The notes: a model not told the origin generated them from the sequence alone. Counted from the stretch's first letter, positions 10,019-19,658 are shown. The stretch: 64,000 nucleotides of DNA from Pseudomonas botevensis (GCF_019145475.1 NZ_JAHTKI010000010.1:124001-188000); one strand, 5' to 3'. Numbers and translations are program-made.

Positions 10019-10034
10019 GGCCAGTCAGGGCGCC

Positions 10035-11927
10035 TCAGATTCTGAAACTGCCGACCAACTGCTTCAACCGGGCCGCCTGCTGCTCAAGATCCGAGCACGC
10101 GCGCAACGTCGCCTGCAGGTTTTCCACCCCTTCCTGGTTCAGCGTGTTGATCTCGTTGATGTCGACATTGATCGACTCGACCACGGCTGTCTGCTCTTCG
10201 GTAGCGGTCGCCACCGACTGGTTCATGCCGTCGATTTCGCCAATACGCTGGGTCACGCTGCCCAGCCGCTCGCCTGCCTGGTTGGCGATGCCGACGCTGC
10301 TTTCGCTCTCACGCTGGCTCTCGGTCATGATGCCGACCGCCTGACGCGCGCCGACTTGCAGCTCTTCAATCATCTTCTGCACTTGCTGCGCCGAATCCTG
10401 GGTGCGGTGCGCCAGGTTGCGCACTTCGTCGGCCACCACCGCGAAGCCGCGACCGGCCTCACCGGCGCGGGCCGCTTCGATGGCGGCGTTCAGGGCCAGC
10501 AGGTTGGTCTGCTGGGAAATGCTGGTGATCACTTCCAGAATCTGCCCGATGTTCACGGTGTTGCTGTTCAGGGTTTCGATGTTGCCGCAGGAGTCGCTGA
10601 TCTTCGCCGACAGTTGCTGCATCGCGTGGATGGTTTTATCCACCACCTGCTGGCCGTCTTCGGCCAGGCTGCGCGCATCGCTGGAGTGCTGCGAGGCGAG
10701 AGCGGCGTTCTGGGCGATTTCCTGGGCGGCGGCGCCGAGCTGGTTGATCGCCGCCGCGACGCTGTTGGTACGCGAGGCCTGCTGGTCGGAGTTGTACATC
10801 GAGGAGTTCGAGGCCGCGACCACCCGCAGAGCCACTTCGTTGACCTGGCCGGTAGCCGAGGACACTTCGCGGATCGAGGTGTGGATACGTTCCACGAACT
10901 GGTTGAACGACATCCCCAGCGCGCCGAATTCGTCGTGGCCGTGGATGGTCAGGCGTTTGGTCAGATCGCCTTCGCCTTCGGCGATGTCATGCATGGCGCG
11001 GCCCATGGTCAGCAGCGGCTGCATCAGTACGCGGATCAGCATGCCGAGCAGGGCGATGATGATGACCACGGCAATCACCATGGCGATCAGCGCCGAGGTA
11101 CGGAATTCGCTGAGCATCGAGAACGCGGTGTCTTTGTCCAGCACCAGCGCCACGTACCAGTCGGCCGATGGCACGCCGTTGACGCGGGTGAAGGAAATCA
11201 GCTGGGTCTTGCCGTCGAACTCGACTTCCTTCAGGCCCGGGCTGACTTTCGGCGCGCCGTTGGGGTAGGCCTCGGCGAGGGTCTTGAGCACCAGTTTGCT
11301 GTCCGGGTGGATCAGGATCTTGCCATCGGCGCTGACGATGAATGCGTGGCCGTGGCCGCCGAAATTCAGCGAGTTGATGATCGCGCTGACGCTGCTCAGG
11401 TCGATGTCCGCACCGGCCACGCCGATCATCGAACCCTGGCGCTGCACCGGGGTGGCGACGGTGATCACCAGTTTGCCCGACGAGGCAGCGATGTACGGTT
11501 CGGTGACGATGGTCTGCTGAGCGCTGTTGGCGGCCTTGTACCAGCCACGCGCGCGCGGATCGTAGTCTGCCGCGCGGTTGCCGGCCGGCACCGAGAACAT
11601 CACGCCGTCGGCGCCGCCGAAGTAGCTGAGCTGGAAATTGCCGGTGTAGGCGGGCAGGTCGATGATGCGTTTCAGGCTGGCGGTGGCGCTGCCGTCGGCG
11701 ACGATCTGCTGGGACAGCGATTGCAGCAACTGGATGCGGCTTTCCAGCCAGGTCTGGATGTTGCTGGTGGTCAGGCTGCCGAGTTCCTGCATCGAGGATT
11801 CAGTGCTCGATTGCAGGGCCTGGCGCTGTCGGTAGTCGTTGAACAGGATGAAACAGGCGAACGCGACGGCCACCACGAGCGCGGCTGCCAGCAAGATCTT
11901 GTGGCTGAATTTCATGTTTCTGGTCAT
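10035..11927 (-). CDS. Methyl-accepting chemotaxis protein, PctA/B/C-like amino-acid receptor
   Basis: 630 residues with ATG at 11927. This start aligns with that of P. aeruginosa PctA ([14 protein letters not shown]); an in-frame ATG further upstream would add about 30 unsupported residues. Layout: TM1 about 12-30, periplasmic dCache domain about 31-280, TM2, HAMP, and a signalling domain with the hairpin tip [15 protein letters not shown]. The amino-acid-binding dCache motif is complete: Y122, R127, W129, Y130, Y145 and D174. It therefore probably senses L-amino acids, although which ones cannot be read from the motif. A single-gene unit. Confidence 0.9.
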   Translation of the reverse strand: MTRNMKFSHKILLAAALVVAVAFACFILFNDYRQRQALQSSTESSMQELGSLTTSNIQTWLESRIQLLQSLSQQIVADGSATASLKRIIDLPAYTGNFQLSYFGGADGVMFSVPAGNRAADYDPRARGWYKAANSAQQTIVTEPYIAASSGKLVITVATPVQRQGSMIGVAGADIDLSSVSAIINSLNFGGHGHAFIVSADGKILIHPDSKLVLKTLAEAYPNGAPKVSPGLKEVEFDGKTQLISFTRVNGVPSADWYVALVLDKDTAFSMLSEFRTSALIAMVIAVVIIIALLGMLIRVLMQPLLTMGRAMHDIAEGEGDLTKRLTIHGHDEFGALGMSFNQFVERIHTSIREVSSATGQVNEVALRVVAASNSSMYNSDQQASRTNSVAAAINQLGAAAQEIAQNAALASQHSSDARSLAEDGQQVVDKTIHAMQQLSAKISDSCGNIETLNSNTVNIGQILEVITSISQQTNLLALNAAIEAARAGEAGRGFAVVADEVRNLAHRTQDSAQQVQKMIEELQVGARQAVGIMTESQRESESSVGIANQAGERLGSVTQRIGEIDGMNQSVATATEEQTAVVESINVDINEINTLNQEGVENLQATLRACSDLEQQAARLKQLVGSFRI

Positions 11928-12209
11928 TAAGGGAGCTACCGCGAAGGGGCTGGTCAAGAAAGGGCGGCAATTTGCCACACTCGAAGGCTTTGCGCTGCTC
12001 TTATTTCGACCGCCGCGCGCCAAAGATTAGGCGGCTTTGGCGAAAAACGACGAAATGCGCAATAGCCCTACAAAGTGTCTGATTTAGCGATGAAAGCCAG
12101 ACGAGCGGGCGGATAAATAGCCAGGTGCCCAGGGAACCAGACAGGGGTTTTCTCTTCTAAGCTTCTGGTTGGCGCCAGGCCAACCCCCTTCCGCTCCAGG
12201 AGTTACACC

Positions 12210-12464
12210 ATGTCGCTGCGATCTATCGCCCTGCTGTCGTTTTGCGTGCTGTTGGTCGCATGCAGCAAGGTCAACCAGGAAAACTACTCGAAGCTGTCGG
12301 CCGGGATGGCCAAGGCGGAGGTCGAAAACCTGCTCGGTAAACCCACCGATTGTGCGGGCGCGCTCGGCATGTCCAGCTGCACCTGGGGCGACCAGAAAAG
12401 CTTTATCAGCGTGCAGTACGCCGGTGACAAAGTGTTGATGTTTTCCGGCCAAGGCCTGAAGTAA
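12210..12464 (+). CDS. Small outer-membrane lipoprotein with BamE/OmlA-like features
   Basis: 84 residues with a type II signal peptide and lipobox LVAC (Cys18). Ser at +2 predicts sorting to the outer membrane. The mature part has the pattern SKLSAGMAKAEVENLLGKPTDC...CTWGDQK, which resembles the short BamE/SmpA fold (helix, turn GKP, strands). Two further cysteines could form a disulfide. CAGGAG lies about 7 bases before ATG 12210. It is followed 30 bases later by blc, probably in one operon. Exact function unknown. Confidence 0.8.
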   Translation: MSLRSIALLSFCVLLVACSKVNQENYSKLSAGMAKAEVENLLGKPTDCAGALGMSSCTWGDQKSFISVQYAGDKVLMFSGQGLK

Positions 12465-12494
12465 ACCGGGGCTACGCGCCCACGGAGAAGAAAA

Positions 12495-13064
12495 ATGAAG
12501 CGGTTATTGCTTATCCTTTTCGCCGGCCTGGTATTGGCCGGCTGCGCCACGACCGGTGAAGATCCGCTGGCGCCGAAGACTGTCAACAGCGTCAATCTCA
12601 AGCGTTACCAGGGCACCTGGTACGAGCTGGCGCGTCTGCCGATGTATTTCCAGCGCAACTGCGCCCAGTCCGAAGCCCGCTACAGCCTTCAGCCCGATGG
12701 CAACCTCGGGGTTTTCAACCGCTGTCTGACCACGGATTGGCAGTGGGAAGAAGTCAAAGGCACGGCTTATCCACAGGTGCCGGGCAAGACCGACAAATTG
12801 TGGGTCGAGTTCGACACGTGGTTCTCGCGGCTGATTCCGGGGGCGGCGAAGGGGCAGTACTGGGTGCTGTATGTCAGCGATGACTACAAGACCGCCATCG
12901 TCGGCGACCCGAGCCGCCGCTATCTGTGGCTGCTGTCGCGCACGCCGACCGTCAACGGTGTGGTACGCGAGGAACTGCTGAGCAAGGCGCGTCAGCAGGG
13001 TTACGACACCACGCGGCTGATCTGGCGGGCATCGGATCGGCAGATGGCCAAGACGTCCAACTGA
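12495..13064 (+). CDS. blc: Outer-membrane lipoprotein Blc (bacterial lipocalin)
   Basis: 189 residues. Lipobox LAGC (Cys17) is followed by the lipocalin signature YQGTWYELARLPMYFQRNC, and the barrel continues through KGQYWVLYVSDDY and YLWLLSRTP. Bacterial lipocalins bind fatty acids or lysophospholipids at the outer membrane and are linked to membrane repair. It lies directly downstream of the small lipoprotein gene, with a strong bidirectional terminator shared with convergent hutF. A lipocalin next to hutF is also the arrangement in P. aeruginosa. Confidence 0.92.
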   Translation: MKRLLLILFAGLVLAGCATTGEDPLAPKTVNSVNLKRYQGTWYELARLPMYFQRNCAQSEARYSLQPDGNLGVFNRCLTTDWQWEEVKGTAYPQVPGKTDKLWVEFDTWFSRLIPGAAKGQYWVLYVSDDYKTAIVGDPSRRYLWLLSRTPTVNGVVREELLSKARQQGYDTTRLIWRASDRQMAKTSN

Positions 13065-13072
13065 CGCACAAC

Positions 13073-13108
13073 AAAAAACCTGTGGAGGGTGCCCTCCACA
13101 GGTTTTTT
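13073..13108. terminator. Bidirectional intrinsic terminator, blc / hutF
   Basis: Near-perfect stem of about 17 bp (AAAAAACCTGTGGAGGG / CCCTCCACAGGTTTTTT) with A- and T-tracts on both sides. It lies between the ends of blc (plus) and hutF (minus) and can stop transcription from either side. Confidence 0.92.
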
Positions 13109-13112
13109 TGTA

Positions 13113-14477
13113 TCAGCCCAACAGCTCTCGCAGAACCTGGGTGAACGCGCGGCTGCTGTCCTCTTCTGCGGCATGGTGGCCGTCGCGTACCACCCACTGA
13201 CCGTTGACCAGCACATCACGCACCTGCCGATCACCGCCGGCAAACAACCAGCGGTTCAGGATCCCGTCGCCGCTGGCCGTCGCCAGATACGGATCGTTGC
13301 CATCGAGCACGATCCAGTCGGCGCGCTTGCCGACTTCCAGTGCGCCGATCGGTTGTCCCAGCGCCTGGGCGCCGCCGTCCAGTGCCGCGTCATACAGTGT
13401 GCGGCCGACCATTGGCTGATCCGCCCCGTACAAGCGATTGCGCCTTTGGTCGCGCAGACGCTGGCCGTATTCCAGCCAACGCAATTCTTCCACCACGCTC
13501 AGCGACACATGACTGTCGGAACCGATGCCCATGCGTCCGCCCTGGGCGAGGAAATCCACCGCCGGGAAAATCCCGTCGCCGAGGTTGGCTTCGGTGGTCA
13601 GGCACAGGCCGGCGATGGCGCGACTCTTGGCCATCAGCGTGACTTCTTCCGGGTTGGCGTGGGTGGCATGCACCAGGCACCAGCGCTGGTCGACTTCGGT
13701 GTTTTCGTACAGCCATTGCAGCGGACGGCGGCCGCTCCAGCTCAGGCAGTCATCGACTTCCTTCTGCTGTTCGGCGATGTGGATGTGAACCGGGCATTGT
13801 TTGTCGCTGGCCGCCAGCACTTCGCTGATCTGCTGCGGCGTGACCGCGCGCAGCGAGTGGAAACACAGCCCCAGCGACTGGGCTTTCTGCTGCGCCAGCA
13901 ACGGTCGCAGGCGCGATTGCAGGTTCAGGTAGTTTTCGGTGCTGTTGATGAAGCGACGCTGGCCGTCATTGGGTGTCTGCCCGCCGAATCCCGAGTGACT
14001 GTAGAGCACCGGCAGCAGGGTCAGGCCGATCCCGGCGGAGCTGGCGGCCTGGCTGATGCGCAGCGCCAGTTCGGCAGGGTCCGCATAAGGCTGGCCGTTG
14101 TTGTCGTGGTGAACGTAATGGAACTCGGCGACCGAGGTGTAACCGGCCTTGAGCATTTCGATGTACAGCTGGCGGGCGATGACGCCCAGTTGCTCCGGGC
14201 TGATTTTTCCGACGAGCCGATACATCAGATCGCGCCAGGTCCAGAAACTGTCATTGGGATTGCCGGCCACTTCCGCCAGTCCCGCCATCGCCCGTTGAAA
14301 GGCGTGGGAGTGCAGGTTCGGCATTCCCGGCAGCAGCGGACCGCTCAGCCGTTCGGCGCCGTCTGCGGTGGAATCGGCCTGGATACGGGTCAATACGCCC
14401 TCGGCGCTGACCTCAAGACGTACATTATTGGCCCATCCGTTAGGCAGCAGTGCGCGTTCGGCAAAGAAGGCGGACAT
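13113..14477 (-). CDS. hutF: Formimidoylglutamate deiminase
   Basis: 454-residue amidohydrolase converting N-formimidoyl-L-glutamate to N-formyl-L-glutamate and ammonia, the step between HutI and HutG in the five-step pathway. The metal-site motifs are visible: HSH in MPNLHSHAFQ, HIHIAEQ, and the later IGSDSHVSLS aspartate. It is transcribed alone, divergent from hutCD, from a spacer that contains a HutC-like palindrome. This is the standard Pseudomonas arrangement. The end is defined by a terminator shared with blc. Confidence 0.96.
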   Translation of the reverse strand: MSAFFAERALLPNGWANNVRLEVSAEGVLTRIQADSTADGAERLSGPLLPGMPNLHSHAFQRAMAGLAEVAGNPNDSFWTWRDLMYRLVGKISPEQLGVIARQLYIEMLKAGYTSVAEFHYVHHDNNGQPYADPAELALRISQAASSAGIGLTLLPVLYSHSGFGGQTPNDGQRRFINSTENYLNLQSRLRPLLAQQKAQSLGLCFHSLRAVTPQQISEVLAASDKQCPVHIHIAEQQKEVDDCLSWSGRRPLQWLYENTEVDQRWCLVHATHANPEEVTLMAKSRAIAGLCLTTEANLGDGIFPAVDFLAQGGRMGIGSDSHVSLSVVEELRWLEYGQRLRDQRRNRLYGADQPMVGRTLYDAALDGGAQALGQPIGALEVGKRADWIVLDGNDPYLATASGDGILNRWLFAGGDRQVRDVLVNGQWVVRDGHHAAEEDSSRAFTQVLRELLG

Positions 14478-14501
14478 GGTTCAGCACCCCATCGTGTGTT
14501 A

Positions 14502-14515
14502 TTTGTATATACATA
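14502..14515. promoter_or_regulatory. Putative HutC operator in the hutF-hutC spacer
   Basis: TTTGTATATACATA contains a perfect 10-bp palindrome, TGTATATACA, and matches 10 of 14 positions of the perfect operator copy found before hutU. It lies 25 bases upstream of the hutF start and 70 bases upstream of hutC. It would let HutC repress hutF and its own gene. Confidence 0.65.
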
Positions 14516-14584
14516 TACAGACGTTTGCCTGCCCGGTAAACTCCGGCAAGCTAGCAACTTTCATCAAATGAACAGGGATCAACC

Positions 14585-15334
14585 GTGCCGACTCCGCCTC
14601 CAGTCTCCCCGTTGGCCGCGAACATGGGCGAAAGTCCGGCGCCCTTGTACGCCCGCGTCAAACAGATGATCACGCAACAGATCGACAGCGGTAACTGGCC
14701 GCCGCACTACCGCGTTCCGTCGGAAAGCGAGCTGGTCAGTCAGTTGGGTTTCAGCCGGATGACCATCAACCGCGCGCTGCGGGAAATGACCGCCGACGGT
14801 CTGCTGGTGCGCATGCAGGGTGTCGGTACTTTCGTCGCCGAGCCGAAGAGCCAGTCCGCGCTGTTCGAAGTGCATAACATCGCCGACGAAATCGCCTCTC
14901 GTGGCCATCGCCACACCTGCCAGGTCATCACCCTGGAAGAAGAGGCTGCCGGTTCCGAACGCGCCCTGGCCCTGGACATGCGTGAAGGGCAGAAGGTGTT
15001 CCACTCGTTGATCGTGCATTTCGAAAACGACATTCCGGTGCAAATCGAAGACCGTTTCGTCAACGCGCTGGTCGCCCCGGAATACCTCAAGCAGGATTTC
15101 ACCCTGCAAACGCCTTACGCCTATCTCAACCAGGTCGCGCCGCTGACCGAGGGCGAGCATGTGGTCGAAGCGATCCTCGCCGAACCGTCCGAGTGCAAAT
15201 TGCTGCAGATTGAAAAGGGCGAGCCGTGCCTGCTGATCCGTCGTCGTACGTGGTCGGGGCGTCAGCCGGTGACGGCGGCGCGCCTGATTCATCCCGGTTC
15301 TCGTCATAGTCTGGAAGGACGGTTTCATAAATGA
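14585..15334 (+). CDS. hutC: Histidine utilisation repressor, GntR/HutC family
   Basis: 249 residues. An N-terminal winged helix of GntR type (about 15-85: RVPSESELVSQLGFSRMTINRALREM) is joined to a C-terminal UTRA ligand-binding domain (about 90-245). HutC represses hut transcription and is released by urocanate. It is divergent from hutF, and hutD begins inside its stop codon (ATGA overlap), so hutCD is one unit. Palindromic CTTGTAT-type sites lie in both hut control regions. Confidence 0.95.
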   Translation: MPTPPPVSPLAANMGESPAPLYARVKQMITQQIDSGNWPPHYRVPSESELVSQLGFSRMTINRALREMTADGLLVRMQGVGTFVAEPKSQSALFEVHNIADEIASRGHRHTCQVITLEEEAAGSERALALDMREGQKVFHSLIVHFENDIPVQIEDRFVNALVAPEYLKQDFTLQTPYAYLNQVAPLTEGEHVVEAILAEPSECKLLQIEKGEPCLLIRRRTWSGRQPVTAARLIHPGSRHSLEGRFHK

Positions 15335-15900
15335 GTGGTTTGAAGGTTTTACGCGCCGAAGGCTACCCGCGCATGCCGTGGAAAAACGGCGGCGGCAGCA
15401 CCGAGGAAATCACCCGCGACGCCGGCGCGGGTCTTGATGGCTTTGGCTGGCGCCTGTCGATTGCCGACATCGGCGAGTCGGGCGGCTTCTCGACCTTCAC
15501 CGGTTATCAGCGGGTTATCACCGTATTGCAGGGCGACGGCATGACCTTGTGCGTCGACGGTGACGACACTCGCCCGCTGTTACCTCTCGACCCGTTCGCT
15601 TTCAGCGGCGAGAGCCAGGTGTCTTGCACGTTGCTCGGCGGCGCGATCCGCGACTTCAACCTGATCTACGCACCCCAGCGTTACAGCGCACGTTTGCAAT
15701 GGCTGGAGGGCGAGCAGCGGTTGTTCAGCTCGGCGGCGACGGTACTGGTGTTCAGTGTCAGCGAACGGCTGGAAGTGAAGGTCGCTGACCGTGTTTCGCA
15801 GCTTGGGCGCCATGATTGCCTGCAACTGGACGGTAACACTGGCCTGGTGGAAATCGCCGTCAATGCTGCGTGCTGCGTGATTGAGCTGACGGCACACTGA
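15331..15900 (+). CDS. hutD: HutD family protein
   Basis: 189-residue protein with cupin-like beta structure and the family N-terminal motif RMPWKNGGGSTEEITRD. In P. fluorescens SBW25, HutD is reported to act as a governor that caps hut expression, possibly by binding a pathway intermediate. It overlaps the hutC stop by four bases and is translationally coupled to it. A REP pair and the hutU control region follow. Confidence 0.9.
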   Translation: MSGLKVLRAEGYPRMPWKNGGGSTEEITRDAGAGLDGFGWRLSIADIGESGGFSTFTGYQRVITVLQGDGMTLCVDGDDTRPLLPLDPFAFSGESQVSCTLLGGAIRDFNLIYAPQRYSARLQWLEGEQRLFSSAATVLVFSVSERLEVKVADRVSQLGRHDCLQLDGNTGLVEIAVNAACCVIELTAH

Positions 15901-15918
15901 ACCAATACTCAAGCGACA

Positions 15919-15974
15919 CCTTTGCGGGCAAGCCCGCTTCCACAGGATCTGTGGGAGCAGGCTTGCCCGCGATG
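15919..15974. repeat. REP pair (inverted) after hutD
   Basis: TTTGCGGGCAAGCCCGCTTCCAC faces GTGGGAGCAGGCTTGCCCGCGA with an 8-base spacer. The pair separates the hutCD unit from the hutU control region. The remaining part of the 440-base gap (about 15975-16340) holds the sigma-54 promoter, the HutC operator and the hutU leader. Confidence 0.85.
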
Positions 15975-16174
15975 CTTTTTGTCGCCACCAATCCGTTTCC
16001 CATCGCGCACCAACTTGTTACCGAACGCCCCAGCGTGGCGCAAAATCACGCTCACGTAACAACCTGGCGCCCCCGCCGAAAATCCCCCTGAAAAATTTCA
16101 TACACGCCAGAACCCTTGATTCAGGCGCCCTCCAGCCCTGTCCGCGATTTTTCTTGAACGCCTCTCCAGCAAGT

Positions 16175-16190
16175 TGGCCGCTTGATTGCA
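16175..16190 (+). promoter_or_regulatory. Sigma-54 promoter of the hutU operon
   Basis: TGGCCGCTTGATTGCA matches the -24/-12 consensus (TGGCAC-N5-TTGCA) with GG at 16176-16177 and GC at 16188-16189, at the required spacing. The predicted start is near 16201, about 140 bases before hutU. In SBW25 the hutU promoter is known to be sigma-54 dependent and activated by CbrB or NtrC. Confidence 0.8.
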
Positions 16191-16194
16191 TATG

Positions 16195-16208
16195 CTTGTA
16201 TGTACAAG
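16195..16208. promoter_or_regulatory. HutC operator upstream of hutU
   Basis: Perfect 14-bp palindrome CTTGTATGTACAAG, matching the described Pseudomonas HutC site. It begins 4 bases after the sigma-54 element and straddles the predicted transcription start, so bound HutC should block initiation directly. Confidence 0.85.
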
Positions 16209-16340
16209 TAAAGACGTATGCATATGAGTTGATCGAGACTCGAAGCAGCGTCCACTGATTCGCTTGTCGCGCAGAGAAGCGCACAGGCTGCTTGCCCACT
16301 GCCAGGGTTGGTTTGAATTGATCGCTGAGGAGTCTTTTTC

Positions 16341-18023
16341 GTGACTGACAACAATCGCACCAAATTCCGTGACGTCGAAATCCGTGCCCCACGCGGCAAC
16401 AAGCTGACCGCCAAGAGCTGGCTGACCGAAGCGCCGCTGCGCATGCTGATGAACAACCTCGACCCGGAAGTGGCCGAAAACCCGAAAGAGCTGGTGGTCT
16501 ACGGTGGTATCGGCCGGGCGGCGCGCAACTGGGAGTGCTACGACAAGATCGTTGAAACCCTGACCAACCTGAACGACGACGAAACCCTGCTGGTGCAGTC
16601 GGGCAAACCGGTCGGCGTATTCAAGACGCACAGCAACGCCCCGCGCGTGCTGATCGCCAACTCCAACCTGGTTCCACACTGGGCCACCTGGGAACACTTC
16701 AACGAACTCGACGCCAAAGGCCTGGCCATGTACGGCCAGATGACCGCCGGCAGCTGGATCTACATCGGCAGCCAGGGCATTGTTCAGGGCACCTACGAAA
16801 CCTTCGTTGAGGCCGGTCGTCAGCACTACAACGACAACCTCACCGGCAAGTGGGTCCTGACCGCCGGCCTCGGCGGCATGGGTGGCGCCCAGCCACTGGC
16901 CGCGACTCTGGCCGGTGCCTGCTCGCTGAACATCGAATGCCAGCAGATCAGCATCGATTTCCGCCTGAAAACCCGTTACGTCGATGAGCAGGCCACCGAC
17001 CTCGACGACGCGCTGGCCCGTATCGCCAAGTACACCGCCGAAGGCAAGGCAGTCTCCATCGCCCTGTGCGGCAACGCTGCTGAAATCCTCCCGGAACTGG
17101 TCAAGCGTGGCGTGCGTCCGGACATGGTCACCGACCAGACCAGCGCCCACGATCCGCTCAACGGTTACCTGCCGGCCGGCTGGACCTGGGACGAATACCG
17201 TGCCCGCGCCAAGACCGAACCTGCCGCTGTGGTAAAAGCCGCCAAGCAATCGATGGCCGTCCACGTCAAAGCCATGCTCGCCTTCCAGAAAATGGGCGTG
17301 CCGACCTTCGACTACGGCAACAACATCCGTCAGATGGCCCAGGAAGAAGGCGTCGAGAACGCCTTCGACTTCCCGGGCTTCGTACCGGCCTACATCCGTC
17401 CGCTGTTCTGCCGTGGCATCGGCCCGTTCCGTTGGGCGGCGCTGTCGGGCAACGCTGAAGACATCTACAAGACCGACGCCAAGGTCAAGGAACTGATCCC
17501 GGACGACGCCCACCTGCACAACTGGCTGGACATGGCGCGCGAGCGCATCAGCTTCCAGGGTCTGCCGGCACGTATCTGCTGGGTCGGCCTGGGTCTGCGC
17601 GCCAAGCTCGGTCTGGCGTTCAACGAAATGGTCCGTAGCGGTGAGCTGTCGGCGCCGATCGTTATCGGTCGCGACCACCTCGACTCCGGTTCGGTCTCCA
17701 GCCCGAACCGCGAAACCGAATCGATGCAGGACGGTTCCGATGCCGTGTCCGACTGGCCGCTGCTCAACGCTCTGCTGAACACCGCGAGCGGCGCGACCTG
17801 GGTGTCCCTGCACCACGGCGGCGGCGTCGGCATGGGCTTCTCCCAGCACTCGGGCATGGTGATCGTCTGCGACGGTACTGACGAAGCGGCCGAGCGTATC
17901 GCTCGCGTCCTGCACAACGACCCGGGCACCGGTGTCATGCGTCACGCCGATGCCGGTTACCAGATCGCCATCGACTGCGCCAAGGAGCAAGGCCTGAACC
18001 TGCCGATGATTACCGGCAAGTAA
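16341..18023 (+). CDS. hutU: Urocanate hydratase (urocanase)
   Basis: 560 residues; the NAD+-dependent enzyme turns urocanate into imidazolonepropionate. The start is GTG 16341 with GAGGAG 8-13 bases upstream. The conserved cysteine in [15 protein letters not shown] (Cys413 here) aligns with the active-site Cys410 of the 557-residue P. putida enzyme. The glycine-rich [13 protein letters not shown]-binding segment lies at about 174. First gene of the long hut operon, with strong highly expressed codon use. Confidence 0.97.
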   Translation: MTDNNRTKFRDVEIRAPRGNKLTAKSWLTEAPLRMLMNNLDPEVAENPKELVVYGGIGRAARNWECYDKIVETLTNLNDDETLLVQSGKPVGVFKTHSNAPRVLIANSNLVPHWATWEHFNELDAKGLAMYGQMTAGSWIYIGSQGIVQGTYETFVEAGRQHYNDNLTGKWVLTAGLGGMGGAQPLAATLAGACSLNIECQQISIDFRLKTRYVDEQATDLDDALARIAKYTAEGKAVSIALCGNAAEILPELVKRGVRPDMVTDQTSAHDPLNGYLPAGWTWDEYRARAKTEPAAVVKAAKQSMAVHVKAMLAFQKMGVPTFDYGNNIRQMAQEEGVENAFDFPGFVPAYIRPLFCRGIGPFRWAALSGNAEDIYKTDAKVKELIPDDAHLHNWLDMARERISFQGLPARICWVGLGLRAKLGLAFNEMVRSGELSAPIVIGRDHLDSGSVSSPNRETESMQDGSDAVSDWPLLNALLNTASGATWVSLHHGGGVGMGFSQHSGMVIVCDGTDEAAERIARVLHNDPGTGVMRHADAGYQIAIDCAKEQGLNLPMITGK

Positions 18024-18039
18024 TGCAAGCTCTGCTGGT

Positions 18040-18066
18040 TGTGGGAGCGGGCTTGCCCGCTCCCTC
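18040..18066. repeat. REP palindrome between hutU and hutTu
   Basis: GTGGGAGCGGGCTTGCCCGCTCCCTC, a single self-complementary REP inside the operon, 17 bases after the hutU stop. It may stabilise the upstream hutU message or attenuate read-through. Confidence 0.8.
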
Positions 18067-18075
18067 GCAAGCCAA

Positions 18076-18086
18076 AACAAAAACAA
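18076..18086 (+). promoter_or_regulatory. Candidate Hfq/Crc target in the hutTu leader
   Basis: AACAAAAACAA contains two overlapping matches to the AANAANAA catabolite-activity motif recognised by Hfq with Crc in Pseudomonas. It lies about 20 bases upstream of the AGAGG ribosome-binding site of hutTu. The position fits translational repression when preferred carbon sources are present. Confidence 0.6.
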
Positions 18087-18115
18087 CACCCAGAACAATC
18101 CACAGAGGTTGAATC

Positions 18116-19588
18116 ATGGCAGGCAACACCGATCGTGCAGGCAACAAACCGTTGATCGAAAGGCGTTCGATCGACTACATCCCGGAAGTGGAAAGACACG
18201 GTCGTCTGTTGAGTCAGTTCACCCTCTGGTTGGGCGCCAACCTGCAAATCACCGCGATTGTTACCGGGGCGTTGGCCGTGGTGCTGGGCGGTGATGTGTT
18301 CTGGTCGTTGATCGGTCTGCTGATCGGGCAACTGCTCGGCGGTGGGGTGATGGCGCTGCACGCGGCGCAAGGACCGAAACTGGGCCTGCCGCAGATGATC
18401 TCCAGCCGGGTGCAGTTCGGGGTTTATGGCGCGGCCATCCCGATCGTGCTGGTGTGCCTGATGTACCTGGGTTTCACCGCGACCGGCACCGTGCTGTCCG
18501 GACAGGCGCTGGGTCAGCTGTTTGGTGTCAGTGACACCGTCGGCATCCTGATCTTCGCCAGCGTTATCGTGCTGGTCACGGTGCTCGGCTATCGAGTGAT
18601 CCATTGGATCGGCCGTGTCGCCAGTGTCATTGGCGTCATCGCTTTCGTGTACCTGTTCAGTCGGCTGATGAGCCAGACCGATGTCGGCGCGCTGCTGGAA
18701 ATCCGTCACTTCAGCTGGAGCAGCTTCCTGCTGGCGGTGTCGCTCGCGGCCTCCTGGCAGATCGCTTTCGGTCCGTATGTGGCGGACTACTCGCGTTACC
18801 TGCCGAGCAAGACGTCGTCGGTGAAAACCTTTTTCGCCGCCGGTGCAGGTTCGGTGGTGGGCGCGCAGGTGGCGATGATTCTGGGTGTGTTTGCCGCTGC
18901 GTCGGCTAACGGCCAGTTCGCCGGTCATGAAGTGGCTTACATCGTCGGTTTGAGCGGCAGTGGTGCCGTCGCTGCGCTGCTGTACTTCAGCATCGCGTTC
19001 GGCAAGGTGACCATTTCCACGCTGAACTCCTACGGCAGCTTCATGTGCATCGCCACCATCATCAGCGGTTTCCGTGGCCACTTGCAGGTTTCGCGCATGC
19101 AACGTCTGGTGTTCGTGCTGGTGATCGTCGGCGCGGCCACCCTGATCGCGTTGCTCGGCCAGCATTCGTTCCTCGGTGCCTTCAAGTCCTTCATCCTGTT
19201 CCTGCTGGCGTTCTTCACGCCCTGGAGCGCGATCAACCTGGTGGACTACTACTGCATCACCCGCGAGCGCTATGACGTGCCGGCGCTGGCTGATCCGAAC
19301 GGTCGCTACGGCCGCTGGAACCTCCTCGGCATCAGCGTCTATGTGTTCGGTGTGCTGGTGCAGTTGCCGTTCATCTCCACCAAGTTCTACACCGGTCCGC
19401 TGGTGGCAGCGCTGGGTGACGTGGATATTTCCTGGATTATCGGTCTGGTGCTGCCCGCCGCGCTGTATTACGTGTGTGCCAGAAAGTGGCACGGCACAGT
19501 ACCCGATCAACTGATTCTGCCGGTCGAGCAGAGCAGCGTTGCACAACCTAAAACAAGCGGGGCCGGTCGCGCTGCGGCGCAGGCCTGA
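18116..19588 (+). CDS. hutTu: NCS1-family permease, probable urocanate transporter
   Basis: 490-residue inner-membrane protein with about 12 membrane helices. It belongs to the cytosine/nucleobase (CodB-like) symporter family: early GALAVVLGGDVFWSLIGLLIGQLLGG, later TPWSAINLVDYYCITRERYD. In SBW25 the CodB-like gene directly after hutU is the urocanate transporter HutTu, and this gene has the same position. ATG 18116 follows AGAGG. Assignment to urocanate rests on synteny, because the sequence alone does not define the substrate. Confidence 0.85.
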   Translation: MAGNTDRAGNKPLIERRSIDYIPEVERHGRLLSQFTLWLGANLQITAIVTGALAVVLGGDVFWSLIGLLIGQLLGGGVMALHAAQGPKLGLPQMISSRVQFGVYGAAIPIVLVCLMYLGFTATGTVLSGQALGQLFGVSDTVGILIFASVIVLVTVLGYRVIHWIGRVASVIGVIAFVYLFSRLMSQTDVGALLEIRHFSWSSFLLAVSLAASWQIAFGPYVADYSRYLPSKTSSVKTFFAAGAGSVVGAQVAMILGVFAAASANGQFAGHEVAYIVGLSGSGAVAALLYFSIAFGKVTISTLNSYGSFMCIATIISGFRGHLQVSRMQRLVFVLVIVGAATLIALLGQHSFLGAFKSFILFLLAFFTPWSAINLVDYYCITRERYDVPALADPNGRYGRWNLLGISVYVFGVLVQLPFISTKFYTGPLVAALGDVDISWIIGLVLPAALYYVCARKWHGTVPDQLILPVEQSSVAQPKTSGAGRAAAQA

Positions 19589-19658
19589 TTTGGACGTGGA
19601 CAGGGCTGGATGCCTCTTGACTGCCGTAAGCCAACTCATGATTAGGAGCGTCACAACA

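Noticed and set aside
9975..11930. A 651-codon plus-strand frame opposite the PctA-like receptor
   Set aside because: It begins in a REP element and mirrors the receptor gene, with no domain recognised.
16098..18098. A 666-codon minus-strand frame opposite hutU
   Set aside because: It covers the sigma-54 promoter and operator and is explained by codon bias of hutU.
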